A stretch of 57,948 bases of DNA from an uncultured Oscillibacter sp. (GCA_910584995.1 CAJUDW010000015.1:1-57948), one strand, 5' to 3'; counted from the stretch's first letter, positions 15,490 through 24,701 are shown. A program made the numbers and translations. Notes: generated by a model from the sequence alone, not told the origin.

Positions 15490-17496
15490 ATGAAGAGGGA
15501 AAAAGAGAAAAAAACGAAAGCGCCTGCCGCTGCCCGCGGAAGATGGGGCATTACCGGGAAACTTGTGGCCGCGATTATCGGCAGCGTTATTATTGCGGTG
15601 GCAGTCCTGCTGGCGGTGGTCTACGTCCAGATGTCCCGTGCGCTGCTGGAGAAAAGTGAGGACATGATTCAGGCAACCACAGAAAGAACTCTTCAGGAGA
15701 CCTGCGCCTGGATGAACCGGACCCTGACCGCACTGGAAATGGAACGGGATACCATCCAGTATGAGGATATGGACATCCCTACCCTGAAGGAGTATATCAA
15801 GCACACGGTGGATCCGGACAGCGCCTATCCCGCCGGGCTGTATGTGGCCCTGGCGGACGGATCCCTGTATCACGCCTCCTTTGTGCCGGGGCCGGACTTT
15901 GACGCTTTGACAAAGTCCTGGTACCTGAATGGCCTCCAGTCGGAGAAATTCATCCTGGGCGATGTCTATTTTGACGAGGACAGCCAGTCCTATGTGGTAG
16001 GCGCCTCCGGTATCCTGCGAACCAAAAACGGTGTTGTGCGGGGCGTAGCGGCGGCGGACGTCTATCTGGACTCCATCTCCAAAATCGTCAGTGAAGTCCG
16101 GCTGGAGGAGACCGGCGGCATTTTCCTGGTGGACACCCGCACGGATACCATTATCGGGCACCGGGATCCTGCCATGACAGGTGAAAAACTCAGTGAAGTC
16201 GGCTCCGGGATGTACGGCTATGCCGCCGGCCAGATCCGCACGGGGCGGAACGGCCTGTCCATTTGGGAGAATACATATGTACAGGTGGAGAGCGTACCGG
16301 ACAGCGACTGGAAAGCCGTGGCCTACGTGTCCCGGTCCGAGGTTTTGCAGGATCTCTACCATCTGGCCTTTTTGATAGTGGCGCTGTCTCTGCTGGCCAT
16401 TGCGGCCATGCTGATCCTGATCATCCTCCAGGTCCGGCGTGTCATCGGACGGCCGGTGGCAGAACTGAGCCGCGTGGCCACGCAGATTGCGGAAGGGGAA
16501 CTGAACCAGGAAATCCGCTACCAGTCCAGGGATGAACTGGGTGTGCTGGCAGACGATTTCAACCGGGTTACCCTCCGGCTCCGGGAGTATGTGCGGTATA
16601 TTGACGAGATTTCCCGGACGCTGTACGAGATCGCGGAGGGGAACCTGACGTTTTCCCTGGAAAACGAATATACCGGGGAATTTGCAAAGATCAGAGACTC
16701 CCTGGAGGAGATTTCCCGGTCTTTGAACGGCACCATGGGGCAGCTGCGGGTTGCCTCCAGGGATGTGGCGGCGGGGGCGGAGCAGGTCTCCGGCGGTTCT
16801 GTCATCCTCTCCCAGGGAGCCAGCGAGCAGTCTGCCGCGGTGGAGACCCTGGCCGGCCATATTGACGCTGTATCCGACAGTGTTCACAAAGTTGCCCAGG
16901 GAGCCCTGGAGGCGGACCGCATCGCCCATACGGTGAAGGACGGCCTTTTGGAGAGCAACAGCAAAATGCGGAACCTTACTGAGGCCATCCAGAAGATCAG
17001 CGACAAGTCCGCGGAGATCAACAAGATTGTCAAGACGATTGAGGATATCGCCTTCCAGACCAATATCCTGGCGCTGAATGCCGCCGTGGAGGCCGCCCGG
17101 GCGGGAACCGCCGGAAAGGGGTTTGCCGTGGTGGCGGACGAGGTGCGGAGTTTGGCCGGAAAGTCCTCCGAGGCCGCCAAGGAAACCACTGCGCTTTTGA
17201 GCCAGACGGTGGAGTCCATGGATGAGGGCGTACAGGCGGCCCAAGACACCTCGGATTCCATGCTGGCGGTGGTGACCCAGGCTGACGAGATGAGCAGCCT
17301 GATCAGTGGCATCGCGGAGTATACCAAACAGCAGACTGCAAATGCAGAGGAGATCACGCACGGAATCGGGGAGATTGCCAGCGTTGTGCAGAGCAATGTG
17401 GCAGCGGCGGAAGCCAGCGCCGCCGCCAGCGAGGAACTTTCCAGCCAGGCGGCTATGCTCAGGGAGATGGTGGCCAAGTTCCGGCTGAAAGCGTAA
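15490..17496 (+). CDS. Methyl-accepting chemotaxis protein with dCache-like sensor
   Basis: This ~668-residue protein has membrane helix 1 at about 20-42, an outer dCache-type sensor of ~260 residues (SWYLNGLQSEKFILGDVYFDE region and FLVDTRTDTIIGH), helix 2 near 300-322, then HAMP (VIGRPVAELSRVATQIAEGEL) and a long coiled-coil signalling domain. The tip has the conserved EDIAFQTNILALNAAVEAARAG motif that contacts CheA/CheW. It senses a small molecule outside the cell and biases the flagellar motor. The ATG at 15490 is chosen; an in-frame GTG at 15472 is equally possible. It is monocistronic, with its own promoter and terminator. It has no fixed link to the CIS operon beyond adjacency. Confidence 0.93.
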   Translation: MKREKEKKTKAPAAARGRWGITGKLVAAIIGSVIIAVAVLLAVVYVQMSRALLEKSEDMIQATTERTLQETCAWMNRTLTALEMERDTIQYEDMDIPTLKEYIKHTVDPDSAYPAGLYVALADGSLYHASFVPGPDFDALTKSWYLNGLQSEKFILGDVYFDEDSQSYVVGASGILRTKNGVVRGVAAADVYLDSISKIVSEVRLEETGGIFLVDTRTDTIIGHRDPAMTGEKLSEVGSGMYGYAAGQIRTGRNGLSIWENTYVQVESVPDSDWKAVAYVSRSEVLQDLYHLAFLIVALSLLAIAAMLILIILQVRRVIGRPVAELSRVATQIAEGELNQEIRYQSRDELGVLADDFNRVTLRLREYVRYIDEISRTLYEIAEGNLTFSLENEYTGEFAKIRDSLEEISRSLNGTMGQLRVASRDVAAGAEQVSGGSVILSQGASEQSAAVETLAGHIDAVSDSVHKVAQGALEADRIAHTVKDGLLESNSKMRNLTEAIQKISDKSAEINKIVKTIEDIAFQTNILALNAAVEAARAGTAGKGFAVVADEVRSLAGKSSEAAKETTALLSQTVESMDEGVQAAQDTSDSMLAVVTQADEMSSLISGIAEYTKQQTANAEEITHGIGEIASVVQSNVAAAEASAAASEELSSQAAMLREMVAKFRLKA

Positions 17497-17516
17497 TTCC
17501 GGTGGTTTGATATGTT

Positions 17517-17566
17517 GGAAAACCCGGGCTGCCCCTTTGGGTCAGCCCGGGTTTTCCGTGTTTTTG
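17517..17566 (+). terminator. Rho-independent terminator of the MCP gene
   Basis: A perfect 15-bp stem (GGAAAACCCGGGCTG / CAGCCCGGGTTTTCC) with an eleven-base loop, followed by GTGTTTTT, 20 bases after the receptor stop codon. Confidence 0.9.
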
Positions 17567-17859
17567 CAGGCGGGATTAGGCCTTGTTCTTCCCTGGGAAA
17601 ATCCGTTCAGCGCGAGAACCTGCCGCTGGACAGGGCGCCTGGCCGCGGATCAAATCCTCCGGCAGGTGGATAAGGAGAGATAACCCTGCGGCTGTTCCTG
17701 CTGAAGATGGATTAGAACCGGGATAGGCGACTGTACCCCGCAGCTTCTGTAATGCCGGATCTGCGGCATTTGCGCATGGTGGGGCAGCGGGACTTCGCTG
17801 GAATGGCGGGGCCGTGCCGGAGATACGGTAAGGGTGGATGATTCATGCCGGACAATACC
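17567..17859. other. Non-coding stretch, contents unknown
   Basis: About 290 bases between two terminators with no credible gene on either strand. The GC content resembles coding DNA and several short complementary segments are present. A GCGACTGTA near 17730 recalls the cobalamin-riboswitch core, but the other conserved boxes are absent. Confidence 0.4.
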
Positions 17860-17895
17860 AACAGCCCCGCCGTACAAAAGTACGGCGGGGCTGTT
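17860..17895 (-). terminator. Terminator of the first TRAP operon
   Basis: A perfect 16-bp stem, AACAGCCCCGCCGTAC / GTACGGCGGGGCTGTT, with an AAAA loop, 25 bases after the flavoprotein stop on the minus strand. Confidence 0.85.
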
Positions 17896-17920
17896 CATGC
17901 CTGGAAACCATGCTGCGCCG

Positions 17921-19621
17921 TCAACCGGCAGAAGCCCAATGGCAGGATGTTTCCTGCCCGTCCTTTTTTTGGATCAGCAGCATTTGCCCCAGGCTGGGAT
18001 CCAGATCCGGATAATCGGCGCGGTAATGGCTGCCGCGGCTCTCCTTCCGTTCCAGTGCGGCAGCTGCGATCATCTGGCCGGTCTGGGCCAGATTCCTGAT
18101 TTGCAGCCATTTTTGCAGGGATTCCGGCGCGCAGCCCTTTTCCAGCTGCCCCCAGAGATCCCGCAGGAACGCCTGGTAGGAGAGAAGGCCCTTTTCGTCG
18201 CGGACGATCAGCAAGGCCCCGTCGGACTTTTGCTGGAGGGATGCCAGCAGGCCTTCCCAATCCGCCTCATAGCCGGTCAGGTGCATCCGCAGCCCTTCCC
18301 GGGCCGCTGTCTCCGCCGGATGGATATCCGGGAACTGGCCCATGCCCTTTGCCCGCTCCGCGGCGCGGTTCCCGGCAATTTTGCCGAATACCTGGCAGGT
18401 GACAGACATGTTCCCCCCCAGGCGATCCGCGCCGTGGGGCCCGGCGGCGGTTTCCCCCGCCGCATACAGGCCTGGCACGCTGGAGCAGCCCTGGCTGTCG
18501 ATCAGCACGCCGCCGTTGATGGCGTGGGCGAAGCAGGAGATCTCCATAGGCTGGCGGTAGAGATCGATCCCCTTTTCTGCGTGCCACTGGTAAGTGATCT
18601 TCCACATGTCGTGGAAAGCCGGATCCTCCTGGAAGAGTTTCGGGAAATCCGTCTCCAGGAAGTCCAGGAGCATATTGCAGTGTTCCGTGCCCCGGCCCTG
18701 GTTGATTTCCGTCTGCACGGCGATTTCAATCAGCTTGGAAGCGTCCCTGGTGCTGAAGGGGAAGTGGGTTTTTTCCGTGATGGCCTGCCGCTCCGCGGAT
18801 TCGCCCCATGCCCGCAGGATGCGGGTACCCTCTGCGTTCCGGATGACGGGATACGCTTTCCAGAGGTAGTTCCCAAAGAGATTGATGAAGGGGTAGGCCG
18901 CGCCGATCCCTGCCTGGATGAACTCCAGATTGCTCAGCTGTGCGCCTGCCCGGAAGGCCATAGCGTAGCCGTCGCCGGTGATATCCGCCGGATACATGTT
19001 CTGCCGGAACAGCCGGCTTGCGCCGCCGGTGGCCAGCACCACGCTTTTGGCGTGGATCACAAGGGCTTCGCCGTCACGATCTACCGCCAGCACGCCGCCG
19101 GTTTCCCCGTCTGCCAGAAGCAGATCCACTGCCTGGAGGCCGTTCAGAACCGTAATGCCCTTTTTCTTCACTTCCTCCCGCAGTGCCCGCAGGATGGGCT
19201 TGAAGTGGTTTTCCACCACATGGGAGCGGGGCTTTTTGGAGAAGCAGGCCTGATAGACCCGGAAGTTCCCGTCCGTCTTGCTGAAAACCTGCCCGCCGCT
19301 GATGTCCTCCAGATACCGGAGGGCGTCCTCCGCCTGCCGGGCGAGGATTTCGCAAAGCGGGAGGCTGGCCGTCCCAAGGGCCGCGTCCTTCATATCCTCA
19401 TAAAAGGCCTCCGGGCTGTCGGTGGGATCCATGGCCCCGTCCGGCACGTTGAAGGCGCCGATTTCCGCCACACTGTAATAGGTTGCGCCGCTGCGCCCGG
19501 CCTCGCCCTTGGAGACCAGCGCGGTGGATGCCCCGCTCCCGCAGGCGCTGAGGGCCGCCCGCAGCGCGGCCCCGCCGCCGCCGATGACAACAACGTCAAA
19601 CCATAATTCCTGTTTCGTCAT
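17921..19621 (-). CDS. FAD-dependent fumarate reductase/succinate dehydrogenase-like flavoprotein
   Basis: This 566-residue flavoprotein has an N-terminal FAD-binding loop (VVVIGGGGAALRAA), the TGG/ATGG strand, and INGGVLIDSQGCSSVPGLYAAGE with a second FAD contact. A C-terminal ESRGSHYRADYP matches the SdhA/FrdA/NadB/AprA superfamily. These enzymes reduce or oxidise a C-C bond next to a carboxylate. There is no FMN-binding or heme domain and no signal peptide, so it is cytoplasmic. It is last in the IclR/TRAP operon after a CoA-transferase and a MaoC hydratase. I infer that it acts on an intermediate of the imported acid or on its CoA ester; the exact substrate cannot be told. Confidence 0.85.
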   Translation of the reverse strand: MTKQELWFDVVVIGGGGAALRAALSACGSGASTALVSKGEAGRSGATYYSVAEIGAFNVPDGAMDPTDSPEAFYEDMKDAALGTASLPLCEILARQAEDALRYLEDISGGQVFSKTDGNFRVYQACFSKKPRSHVVENHFKPILRALREEVKKKGITVLNGLQAVDLLLADGETGGVLAVDRDGEALVIHAKSVVLATGGASRLFRQNMYPADITGDGYAMAFRAGAQLSNLEFIQAGIGAAYPFINLFGNYLWKAYPVIRNAEGTRILRAWGESAERQAITEKTHFPFSTRDASKLIEIAVQTEINQGRGTEHCNMLLDFLETDFPKLFQEDPAFHDMWKITYQWHAEKGIDLYRQPMEISCFAHAINGGVLIDSQGCSSVPGLYAAGETAAGPHGADRLGGNMSVTCQVFGKIAGNRAAERAKGMGQFPDIHPAETAAREGLRMHLTGYEADWEGLLASLQQKSDGALLIVRDEKGLLSYQAFLRDLWGQLEKGCAPESLQKWLQIRNLAQTGQMIAAAALERKESRGSHYRADYPDLDPSLGQMLLIQKKDGQETSCHWASAG

Positions 19622-19634
19622 ATGCCTCCCTGCC

Positions 19635-21161
19635 TTACCGGAACAGTTCCGGATCCATCTCCACGGGGGAGTTTACCACAATCGGGAAGGGGATCAGATC
19701 CACAATGTCCTTCTGGATGTCCACGCCGGGGGCGGCCTCCGTCAGTTCCAGCCCCTGAGGCGTCAGCTTGAATACGGCCCGCTCCGTCACATAGGTGACG
19801 TCCTGGCCCTTGCGGAGGGCTTCCTGGCCGTTGAGCGTGATCTGCTCCACATGTTCCACCAGCTTCCGGTATTTCCCCTCCTGCCGGATGGCCAGGCGGC
19901 CGCCGCCCACCGCAATGTCCGCGCCTCCGGCGGTGAAGGAGCCGCAGAACACCAGCTTCGGCGTCCGGTGGGCAATGTCGATAAAGCCGCCGCAGCCGGG
20001 GATAATGCCATTAAATTTGCTGACGTTGACGTTGCCGTACTGGTCAATCTCGCCAAATCCCAGGAAGGACTGGGTAAGGCCGCCGCCCCGGTAATAGCGG
20101 AAGACTTCCGTGGAATCGATAATGGCCTCCGGGTTGATGTTGGTCCCGAAAATCGCCCTTCCTGCCGGCACGCCGCCAATGGCGCCGTGCTCCGGGAAGA
20201 AAATGGTCTCCCGGTCCGACTGCTCCTCTACCTGGATCATGGGGATGTTGACAGGGATGCCCACGCCCAGGTTCACAACCGCGTTTTGCCGGGTGATCTC
20301 CCGGGCAGCCCGGCGGCTGATGACCTTTGCCGCGTCCAGCGGCAGCGGCTCCAGGGCGGATACCGGGATGCGGATTTCGCCGGTGAGGGCCGGGTTCATC
20401 CCGCCGCCGCTGGCAGGTTGGCTTTCGTCCAGGACCACCATATCCACCATAATCCCGGGGATCAGGACCTTCTGGGGGTCAATGGTGCCCCGCTTGACAA
20501 TCCGCTCCACCTGCACAATGACCTTGCCGCCGCAGGCCTTTGCCGCCATGGCGGCGCTTTTCACGCCCAGGGTCATGGGCTCCTTTTCCAGGCTGACATT
20601 GCCGAACTCGTCGGCGGTAGTCCCCCGGAGGATTGCCGCGTCGATTTTCTCGTTTTTGTAGCAGAGCACGTCCTCGCCGCAGACGGTTTCGTGGCGGCAG
20701 AGGGTGTTTTCCGCGCAGGCGTTCATACAGCCGCCCTCCACCGCGCTGTCTACAAAGGTGCCGATGCCGACCTTGCTGTATGTGTAGGTCTCGCCGGCTG
20801 CGATGTTGTCCAGCATTTGGAATACCGTGCCCATAGGCATGATGTACGCGGGGATCTGGTTTTCCCGGATCAGCGCCGACATGCGGGAGGTTTTCAAAAA
20901 GCTGTATCCGCTGCCGATAACCCGTTTGATCATGCCCGGATGGGCAAAATGCTCCAGGCCAAGCCCAGGCCCCATGCCGTGGATGACGGTGTGCAGTTCC
21001 GTCAGGCCGCAGGGGTGGCCGGTCTCCAGAAAGCGTTCCTCCAGATGGCGCAGCAGGTAATCCGGCAGAAGGATATTTTCGCAGCCGCACACGACTACGG
21101 TGCTGCCGTCTTCAATCGCGGCGGCGGCCTCCTTTGCCGAAACAATTTTTTTTGTCTCCAT
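19635..21161 (-). CDS. Fused acyl-CoA:carboxylate CoA-transferase
   Basis: This 508-residue protein contains both halves of a family I CoA-transferase, like YdiF or propionate CoA-transferase. The alpha half includes VIGSGYSFLKTSR and GTTADEFGNVS; the beta half includes ITRQNAVVNLGVGIPVNIP. The active-site glutamate lies in FFPEHGAIGGVP, a variant of the usual EQGxxGG. Such enzymes move CoA from acetyl- or another acyl-CoA to a carboxylic acid, activating it without ATP. The gene lies between the MaoC and flavoprotein genes, consistent with activating the acid brought in by the neighbouring TRAP transporter. Confidence 0.9.
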   Translation of the reverse strand: METKKIVSAKEAAAAIEDGSTVVVCGCENILLPDYLLRHLEERFLETGHPCGLTELHTVIHGMGPGLGLEHFAHPGMIKRVIGSGYSFLKTSRMSALIRENQIPAYIMPMGTVFQMLDNIAAGETYTYSKVGIGTFVDSAVEGGCMNACAENTLCRHETVCGEDVLCYKNEKIDAAILRGTTADEFGNVSLEKEPMTLGVKSAAMAAKACGGKVIVQVERIVKRGTIDPQKVLIPGIMVDMVVLDESQPASGGGMNPALTGEIRIPVSALEPLPLDAAKVISRRAAREITRQNAVVNLGVGIPVNIPMIQVEEQSDRETIFFPEHGAIGGVPAGRAIFGTNINPEAIIDSTEVFRYYRGGGLTQSFLGFGEIDQYGNVNVSKFNGIIPGCGGFIDIAHRTPKLVFCGSFTAGGADIAVGGGRLAIRQEGKYRKLVEHVEQITLNGQEALRKGQDVTYVTERAVFKLTPQGLELTEAAPGVDIQKDIVDLIPFPIVVNSPVEMDPELFR

Positions 21162-21179
21162 GGTTGTTCCCTCTTTAAT

Positions 21180-21641
21180 TTAACTTATGATTTCCGGACG
21201 CCGACGCTTCATCATGATCCACTTTGTGCCGGACTGGCACACGGTCCCGTCCTGCTTGATCAGCCGGAAGAAAAGTTTTAAAATCCCTCTGTCCGGTTTG
21301 CTCCGGCTGGGGACGATTTCCTTCACCGTAATTTCAGCGTGGAGGGTGTCCCCAAAAAAGACCGGCCCGTGGAAATTCCAGTCCTCAATCTTCATGAACG
21401 CGATGGCGCTCTCCGTAATTAAATCCGTGCGGTCCAAAAAACCGTGGGCCCAGCTGATGCCCAGCATCCCGTGTACAATCCGCTGCCCGAAGGCGCTTTT
21501 TTCCATCTGTTGGGCGTTGAAATGGTTCGGGTGCATATCGCCGGTAGCCGTCCCGAAAATGACGACATCCGTTTCCGTCACGGTTCTCCCGCTTGTAACG
21601 TAGGTTTCCCCTACAGTATATTCGTCCAAATATTTGCTCAA
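21180..21641 (-). CDS. MaoC-like hydratase
   Basis: About 153 residues with a single hot-dog fold of the MaoC/(R)-specific enoyl-CoA hydratase type. The signature GTATGDMHPNHFN carries the catalytic Asp and His, followed by FGQRIVHGML. These enzymes add or remove water across a 2-enoyl-CoA double bond. The start is uncertain: AAGGAAG lies about ten bases before a TTG at 21641, while another in-frame TTG at 21665 has no clear site. Its place between transporter and CoA-transferase suggests dehydration/hydration of the CoA ester formed from the imported substrate. Confidence 0.85.
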   Translation of the reverse strand: MSKYLDEYTVGETYVTSGRTVTETDVVIFGTATGDMHPNHFNAQQMEKSAFGQRIVHGMLGISWAHGFLDRTDLITESAIAFMKIEDWNFHGPVFFGDTLHAEITVKEIVPSRSKPDRGILKLFFRLIKQDGTVCQSGTKWIMMKRRRPEIIS

Positions 21642-21675
21642 GGTGTCCACTTCCTTATTATTCAATCCGGCACTT

Positions 21676-22959
21676 TTATGCCACCAGCTGCGGCAGCAGC
21701 GTGCACAGGGGGGGAATCAGGATGACCAGCAGGATCGTCAGGCCAAAGAGGGCCACAAAGGGGATAGCCGCCTTGATTGACGGAATGATTTCCACATCCC
21801 CCAGCTTTGCGGCCATCAGGAGGCAGAGGCCGAAGGGGGGCGTAATCAGCCCCAGGGAGGCTGTCATGCAGCAGACAATTCCCATCTGGATCAGGGGGAT
21901 GCCCAGTGCTTCGGCAATGGCCACCGCCACAGGCGCGAAGATGATAATGGCCGGTACGCCGTCAATGAACATGCCCACCACGAAGAACATGGCGAAAATG
22001 CAGATGAGGCCGACTGCCCGGGAGGAGGTGAAACTCAGCACCCAGCCGCTGATCATGGAAGGGGCGTCCAGATAGGCCAGCAGCCAGCCGAACACCGTGG
22101 AGGTGGAAATGCAGAACAGGGGCAGGGCCAGGGTTTTCGCCGCCTTGGTGAGGATTTCAGTGAAGTTCCGCAGGTTGATTTCCCGGTAGAAAATCCCCAG
22201 CAGCACTGCGTAGACCGCCGCGATGCATCCTGCCTCTGTGGCCGTGAAGAGGCCCAGAAGGATGCCTGCAATAATGATGATCGGGACCAGCATCGGCGGG
22301 ATGCCCCGCAGCAGCGCCAGTAGTTTTTCCCGCCAGGACACCCGGTCGTTGGAGGGCCAATTGTATTTTTTGGCCAGCACATAGGAGTAGATCATCTGGA
22401 TGACCCCCACCAGGATTCCCGGGATTGCGCCGCCCAGAAAGAGTTTGGAAACCGAGACGTTGGCGGTGGAGCCAAAGACGATCATCAATACGCTTGGGGG
22501 GATAATCGTGCCGATGGTGGAGGATGCCGCTGTAACCGCCACCGTAAAGGGCGCGGGATAGCCGCTGCGCTTCATGGCGGGGATCAGGATACCGCCGATT
22601 CCCGCAGTATCCGAGGTGGAGGTGCCGGAAACGCCGGCGAAGAGCATACTGACCAGGATGTTGATCTGGGCCAGGGAGCCCTTCATGTGGCCGATAAAGG
22701 CCCGGGATATCTCCAGGATCCGATCCATGGATGTCCCGCTGGACATCAGGACGCCCACCAGGGTGAAAAACGGAATTGCCAGCAGAGGATAATACTCCAG
22801 GGAGGCGTACATCCGCTGCACCAGCAGGATGGGGCCCTTGTCAATCAGCAGCAGCGTCAGCAGGGAGGAGACGGCAAGGCTGAAAGCCACCGGCACTTTC
22901 AAGATGGTCAGGAGCAGGAAACCGCCTATCAGGAAAATCAAAAGTATTTCGTTGGACAT
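21676..22959 (-). CDS. dctM: TRAP transporter large permease (DctM)
   Basis: This 427-residue integral membrane protein has about twelve to thirteen hydrophobic segments and typical DctM motifs (PFFTLVGVLMSSGTSMDRI, GVSGTSTSDTAGIGGILIPAMKRSGY, GTIIPPSVLMIVFG). It is the ion-coupled channel of a tripartite ATP-independent periplasmic-type transporter. Its ATG shares a base with the stop of dctQ (22959), so the two permease subunits are made together. Substrates of this family are mostly carboxylates. Confidence 0.95.
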   Translation of the reverse strand: MSNEILLIFLIGGFLLLTILKVPVAFSLAVSSLLTLLLIDKGPILLVQRMYASLEYYPLLAIPFFTLVGVLMSSGTSMDRILEISRAFIGHMKGSLAQINILVSMLFAGVSGTSTSDTAGIGGILIPAMKRSGYPAPFTVAVTAASSTIGTIIPPSVLMIVFGSTANVSVSKLFLGGAIPGILVGVIQMIYSYVLAKKYNWPSNDRVSWREKLLALLRGIPPMLVPIIIIAGILLGLFTATEAGCIAAVYAVLLGIFYREINLRNFTEILTKAAKTLALPLFCISTSTVFGWLLAYLDAPSMISGWVLSFTSSRAVGLICIFAMFFVVGMFIDGVPAIIIFAPVAVAIAEALGIPLIQMGIVCCMTASLGLITPPFGLCLLMAAKLGDVEIIPSIKAAIPFVALFGLTILLVILIPPLCTLLPQLVA

Positions 22960-23474
22960 TACTCTTCCGCCTCCTGTTCTCTGGAGATTTTACCGATTTT
23001 CAGCAACCGTTCCAGTCCGCCCAGGATAATCAGCCCGCCGGAGATGGGGACTACGGCCACAATATAGGACATCTGCACGCCCAGGGAGTAGGACAGCCGC
23101 AGGGACATGGATTTGACAAAGTCCACGCCGTAGCGCAGCATGACGAATCCAATCGCCAGTTCCGTGGCCAGGGCCAGCAGGTTCAGGGCCAGGTTGAAAG
23201 AAAAAGTTTTCATCTTTGCGGGGAACACGTCCACAATGAAGTGGTCGTCATCCCGCACGGCTACGGCCGCGCCGAGGAATGCCAGCCAGACAAACAGGAA
23301 AGTCGCCACGTCGCTGGTCCAGATTACCGTGTAATGAATGGCCCGGCTTACTACCTGGATAAAAACAGAGAGCACCATGACCACCGTCATGACCACCAAA
23401 AGCTTGGTGACGATCCACTCCCATAGATCGTTCACCCGCTTTAGCCCGCGCTGAAGAAGACAAAAAGCGTTCAA
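22959..23474 (-). CDS. dctQ: TRAP transporter small permease (DctQ)
   Basis: This 171-residue protein has four membrane helices and the DctQ pattern RAIHYTVIWTSDVATFLFVWLAFLGAAVAVRDDDHF. It scaffolds the large permease. The start appears to be TTG at 23474, with GAGGTGA about eight bases before it; a GTG 13 codons in is an alternative. It lies between dctP and dctM, separated from dctP by a GC-rich hairpin. Confidence 0.93.
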   Translation of the reverse strand: MNAFCLLQRGLKRVNDLWEWIVTKLLVVMTVVMVLSVFIQVVSRAIHYTVIWTSDVATFLFVWLAFLGAAVAVRDDDHFIVDVFPAKMKTFSFNLALNLLALATELAIGFVMLRYGVDFVKSMSLRLSYSLGVQMSYIVAVVPISGGLIILGGLERLLKIGKISREQEAEE

Positions 23475-23493
23475 AAGGAGTCACCTCTTTTCC

Positions 23494-23519
23494 GGCAGGC
23501 GGGGAAATCCCCGCCTGCC
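23494..23519 (-). promoter_or_regulatory. GC-rich hairpin between dctP and dctQ (first TRAP operon)
   Basis: A perfect 12-bp stem, GGCAGGCGGGGA / TCCCCGCCTGCC, with a two-base loop, just after the dctP stop and before dctQ. There is no U-run after it, so it is more likely an mRNA-stabilising or attenuating hairpin that raises dctP over the permease genes than a full terminator. Confidence 0.7.
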
Positions 23520-23544
23520 CATCCCGTTTTTCGTTTGGTTCCAA

Positions 23545-24612
23545 TCAGCCTGCCTGGGAGGCGTTGCAGGCTTCCAGCAGCGCCTCTGCGCCGTTTTCCG
23601 CCGCCACGGAGCCATACAGGTCGGCAATCATGGCCTTGAAGGCCTCTTTGTCCACGTCATACGTGATGATGGCGCCTTCCTCCGCCAGCTTGTCGATGGC
23701 AACCTGCTGGGTCTCCGGGGTGATTTCGATGATCTTCTGGCCGGCATCCAGGAACGCCTTTTTCACGGCCTCGTGGTACTCCTCCGGGATCCGCTCCCAC
23801 ATGGAATCGCCGGCCATTACGGTGGCGAAATACCAGTTGTGCTCCGTGGCGCTGAAGTACTTGGCGTTTTCGTGGATCTTATAGTTGTACATAATCTCGG
23901 GGGAGTTCTCTACAGAGTCCACAACGCCCTGCTGCATGGCGGTAAACACGTCGGTCATGGGCATGTTGGTGACGTTGGCCCCAAAGGCGCTCCAAACGGC
24001 GGCCTCGGTGGGGTTGGACTGGATCCGCATGGTGATACCCAGGCTCTTCATCTCCTCGGGGGTGTTGATCTCGCCCTTGGTATTGGCCACCCAGCGGGAG
24101 CCGATGGTGGTGGGGGCCACCAGGGAGACCCCTGCGTTTTTCGAGGCGACGGTATCCACCAGCAGCTTCCAGACCTCGCTGTCCCGGTTCATGGCGTTCT
24201 GGAAATCCTCAAAGCTGTTCCACAGGTAGGGGACGGAAAGCAGCTGGAGTTCGGGGACCAGGGAGGCCAGGTTGCCGCCGCCGACCACAACGGCGTCCAG
24301 GTTGCCGCTTCTGGCTTGCTCCAGCATACTCAGTTCATCACCCAGTTCGGAGTTGGGGTAGATCTTTACGGCAATCGCCCCGCCGGTGGCCTCCTCTACG
24401 TATTCCTTGAAGAACGCCAGCGTTTTGTAGTACAGGTTCTCTTCCGTGGACTCGGTCCCAGCGGTAATGGTGTAGACGGGGGAGCCGGATTTATCGCCGT
24501 TGGTTTCCCCGCTGCCGCCGCTATTGGCCGGCTGGTTTTGAGGTGCCCCTCCGCAGGCTGCCAGAGAGAACAGCATTGCCAGCACCAGGATCGCTGTCAG
24601 CATCTTTTTCAT
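23545..24612 (-). CDS. dctP: TRAP transporter substrate-binding lipoprotein (DctP)
   Basis: This 355-residue lipoprotein has a signal peptide ending in the lipobox LAAC (Cys20), then a Gly/Ser/Asn-rich tether and a DctP-type binding domain with GRYV-like features (MRIQSNPTEAAVWSAFGANVTNMPMTDVFTAMQQGVVDSVENSP). The conserved Arg before QSNP, which normally salt-bridges the substrate carboxylate, is present. It captures an organic acid outside the cell for DctQM. It is first in the operon, directly behind an IclR-type operator. Confidence 0.95.
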   Translation of the reverse strand: MKKMLTAILVLAMLFSLAACGGAPQNQPANSGGSGETNGDKSGSPVYTITAGTESTEENLYYKTLAFFKEYVEEATGGAIAVKIYPNSELGDELSMLEQARSGNLDAVVVGGGNLASLVPELQLLSVPYLWNSFEDFQNAMNRDSEVWKLLVDTVASKNAGVSLVAPTTIGSRWVANTKGEINTPEEMKSLGITMRIQSNPTEAAVWSAFGANVTNMPMTDVFTAMQQGVVDSVENSPEIMYNYKIHENAKYFSATEHNWYFATVMAGDSMWERIPEEYHEAVKKAFLDAGQKIIEITPETQQVAIDKLAEEGAIITYDVDKEAFKAMIADLYGSVAAENGAEALLEACNASQAG

Positions 24613-24676
24613 CGTTGTATCTCCTCTTCTTCCTTAGTTTCCCACCTGGCCCCAACCGGCACCGTGGGTTCTGTAT

Positions 24677-24693
24677 TCAGAACTTAGTTCTGA
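24677..24693 (-). promoter_or_regulatory. Dyad operator overlapping the first TRAP promoter
   Basis: A perfect 7-3-7 palindrome, TCAGAAC-TTA-GTTCTGA, with a third half-site-like GTTCTG at 24668-24673. It covers the expected transcription start of the dctP operon, so a bound protein would block transcription. The divergent iclR-family gene is the obvious candidate. Confidence 0.7.
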
Positions 24694-24701
24694 TATCAAT
24701 A

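Noticed and set aside
15319..17361. 680-codon open frame on the minus strand
   Set aside because: Antisense to the chemotaxis receptor.
17640..17780. Possible cobalamin riboswitch (GCGACTGTA, GGGATAGG)
   Set aside because: The ordered conserved boxes and pairing partners of the B12 aptamer are not present and no B12-related gene is downstream.
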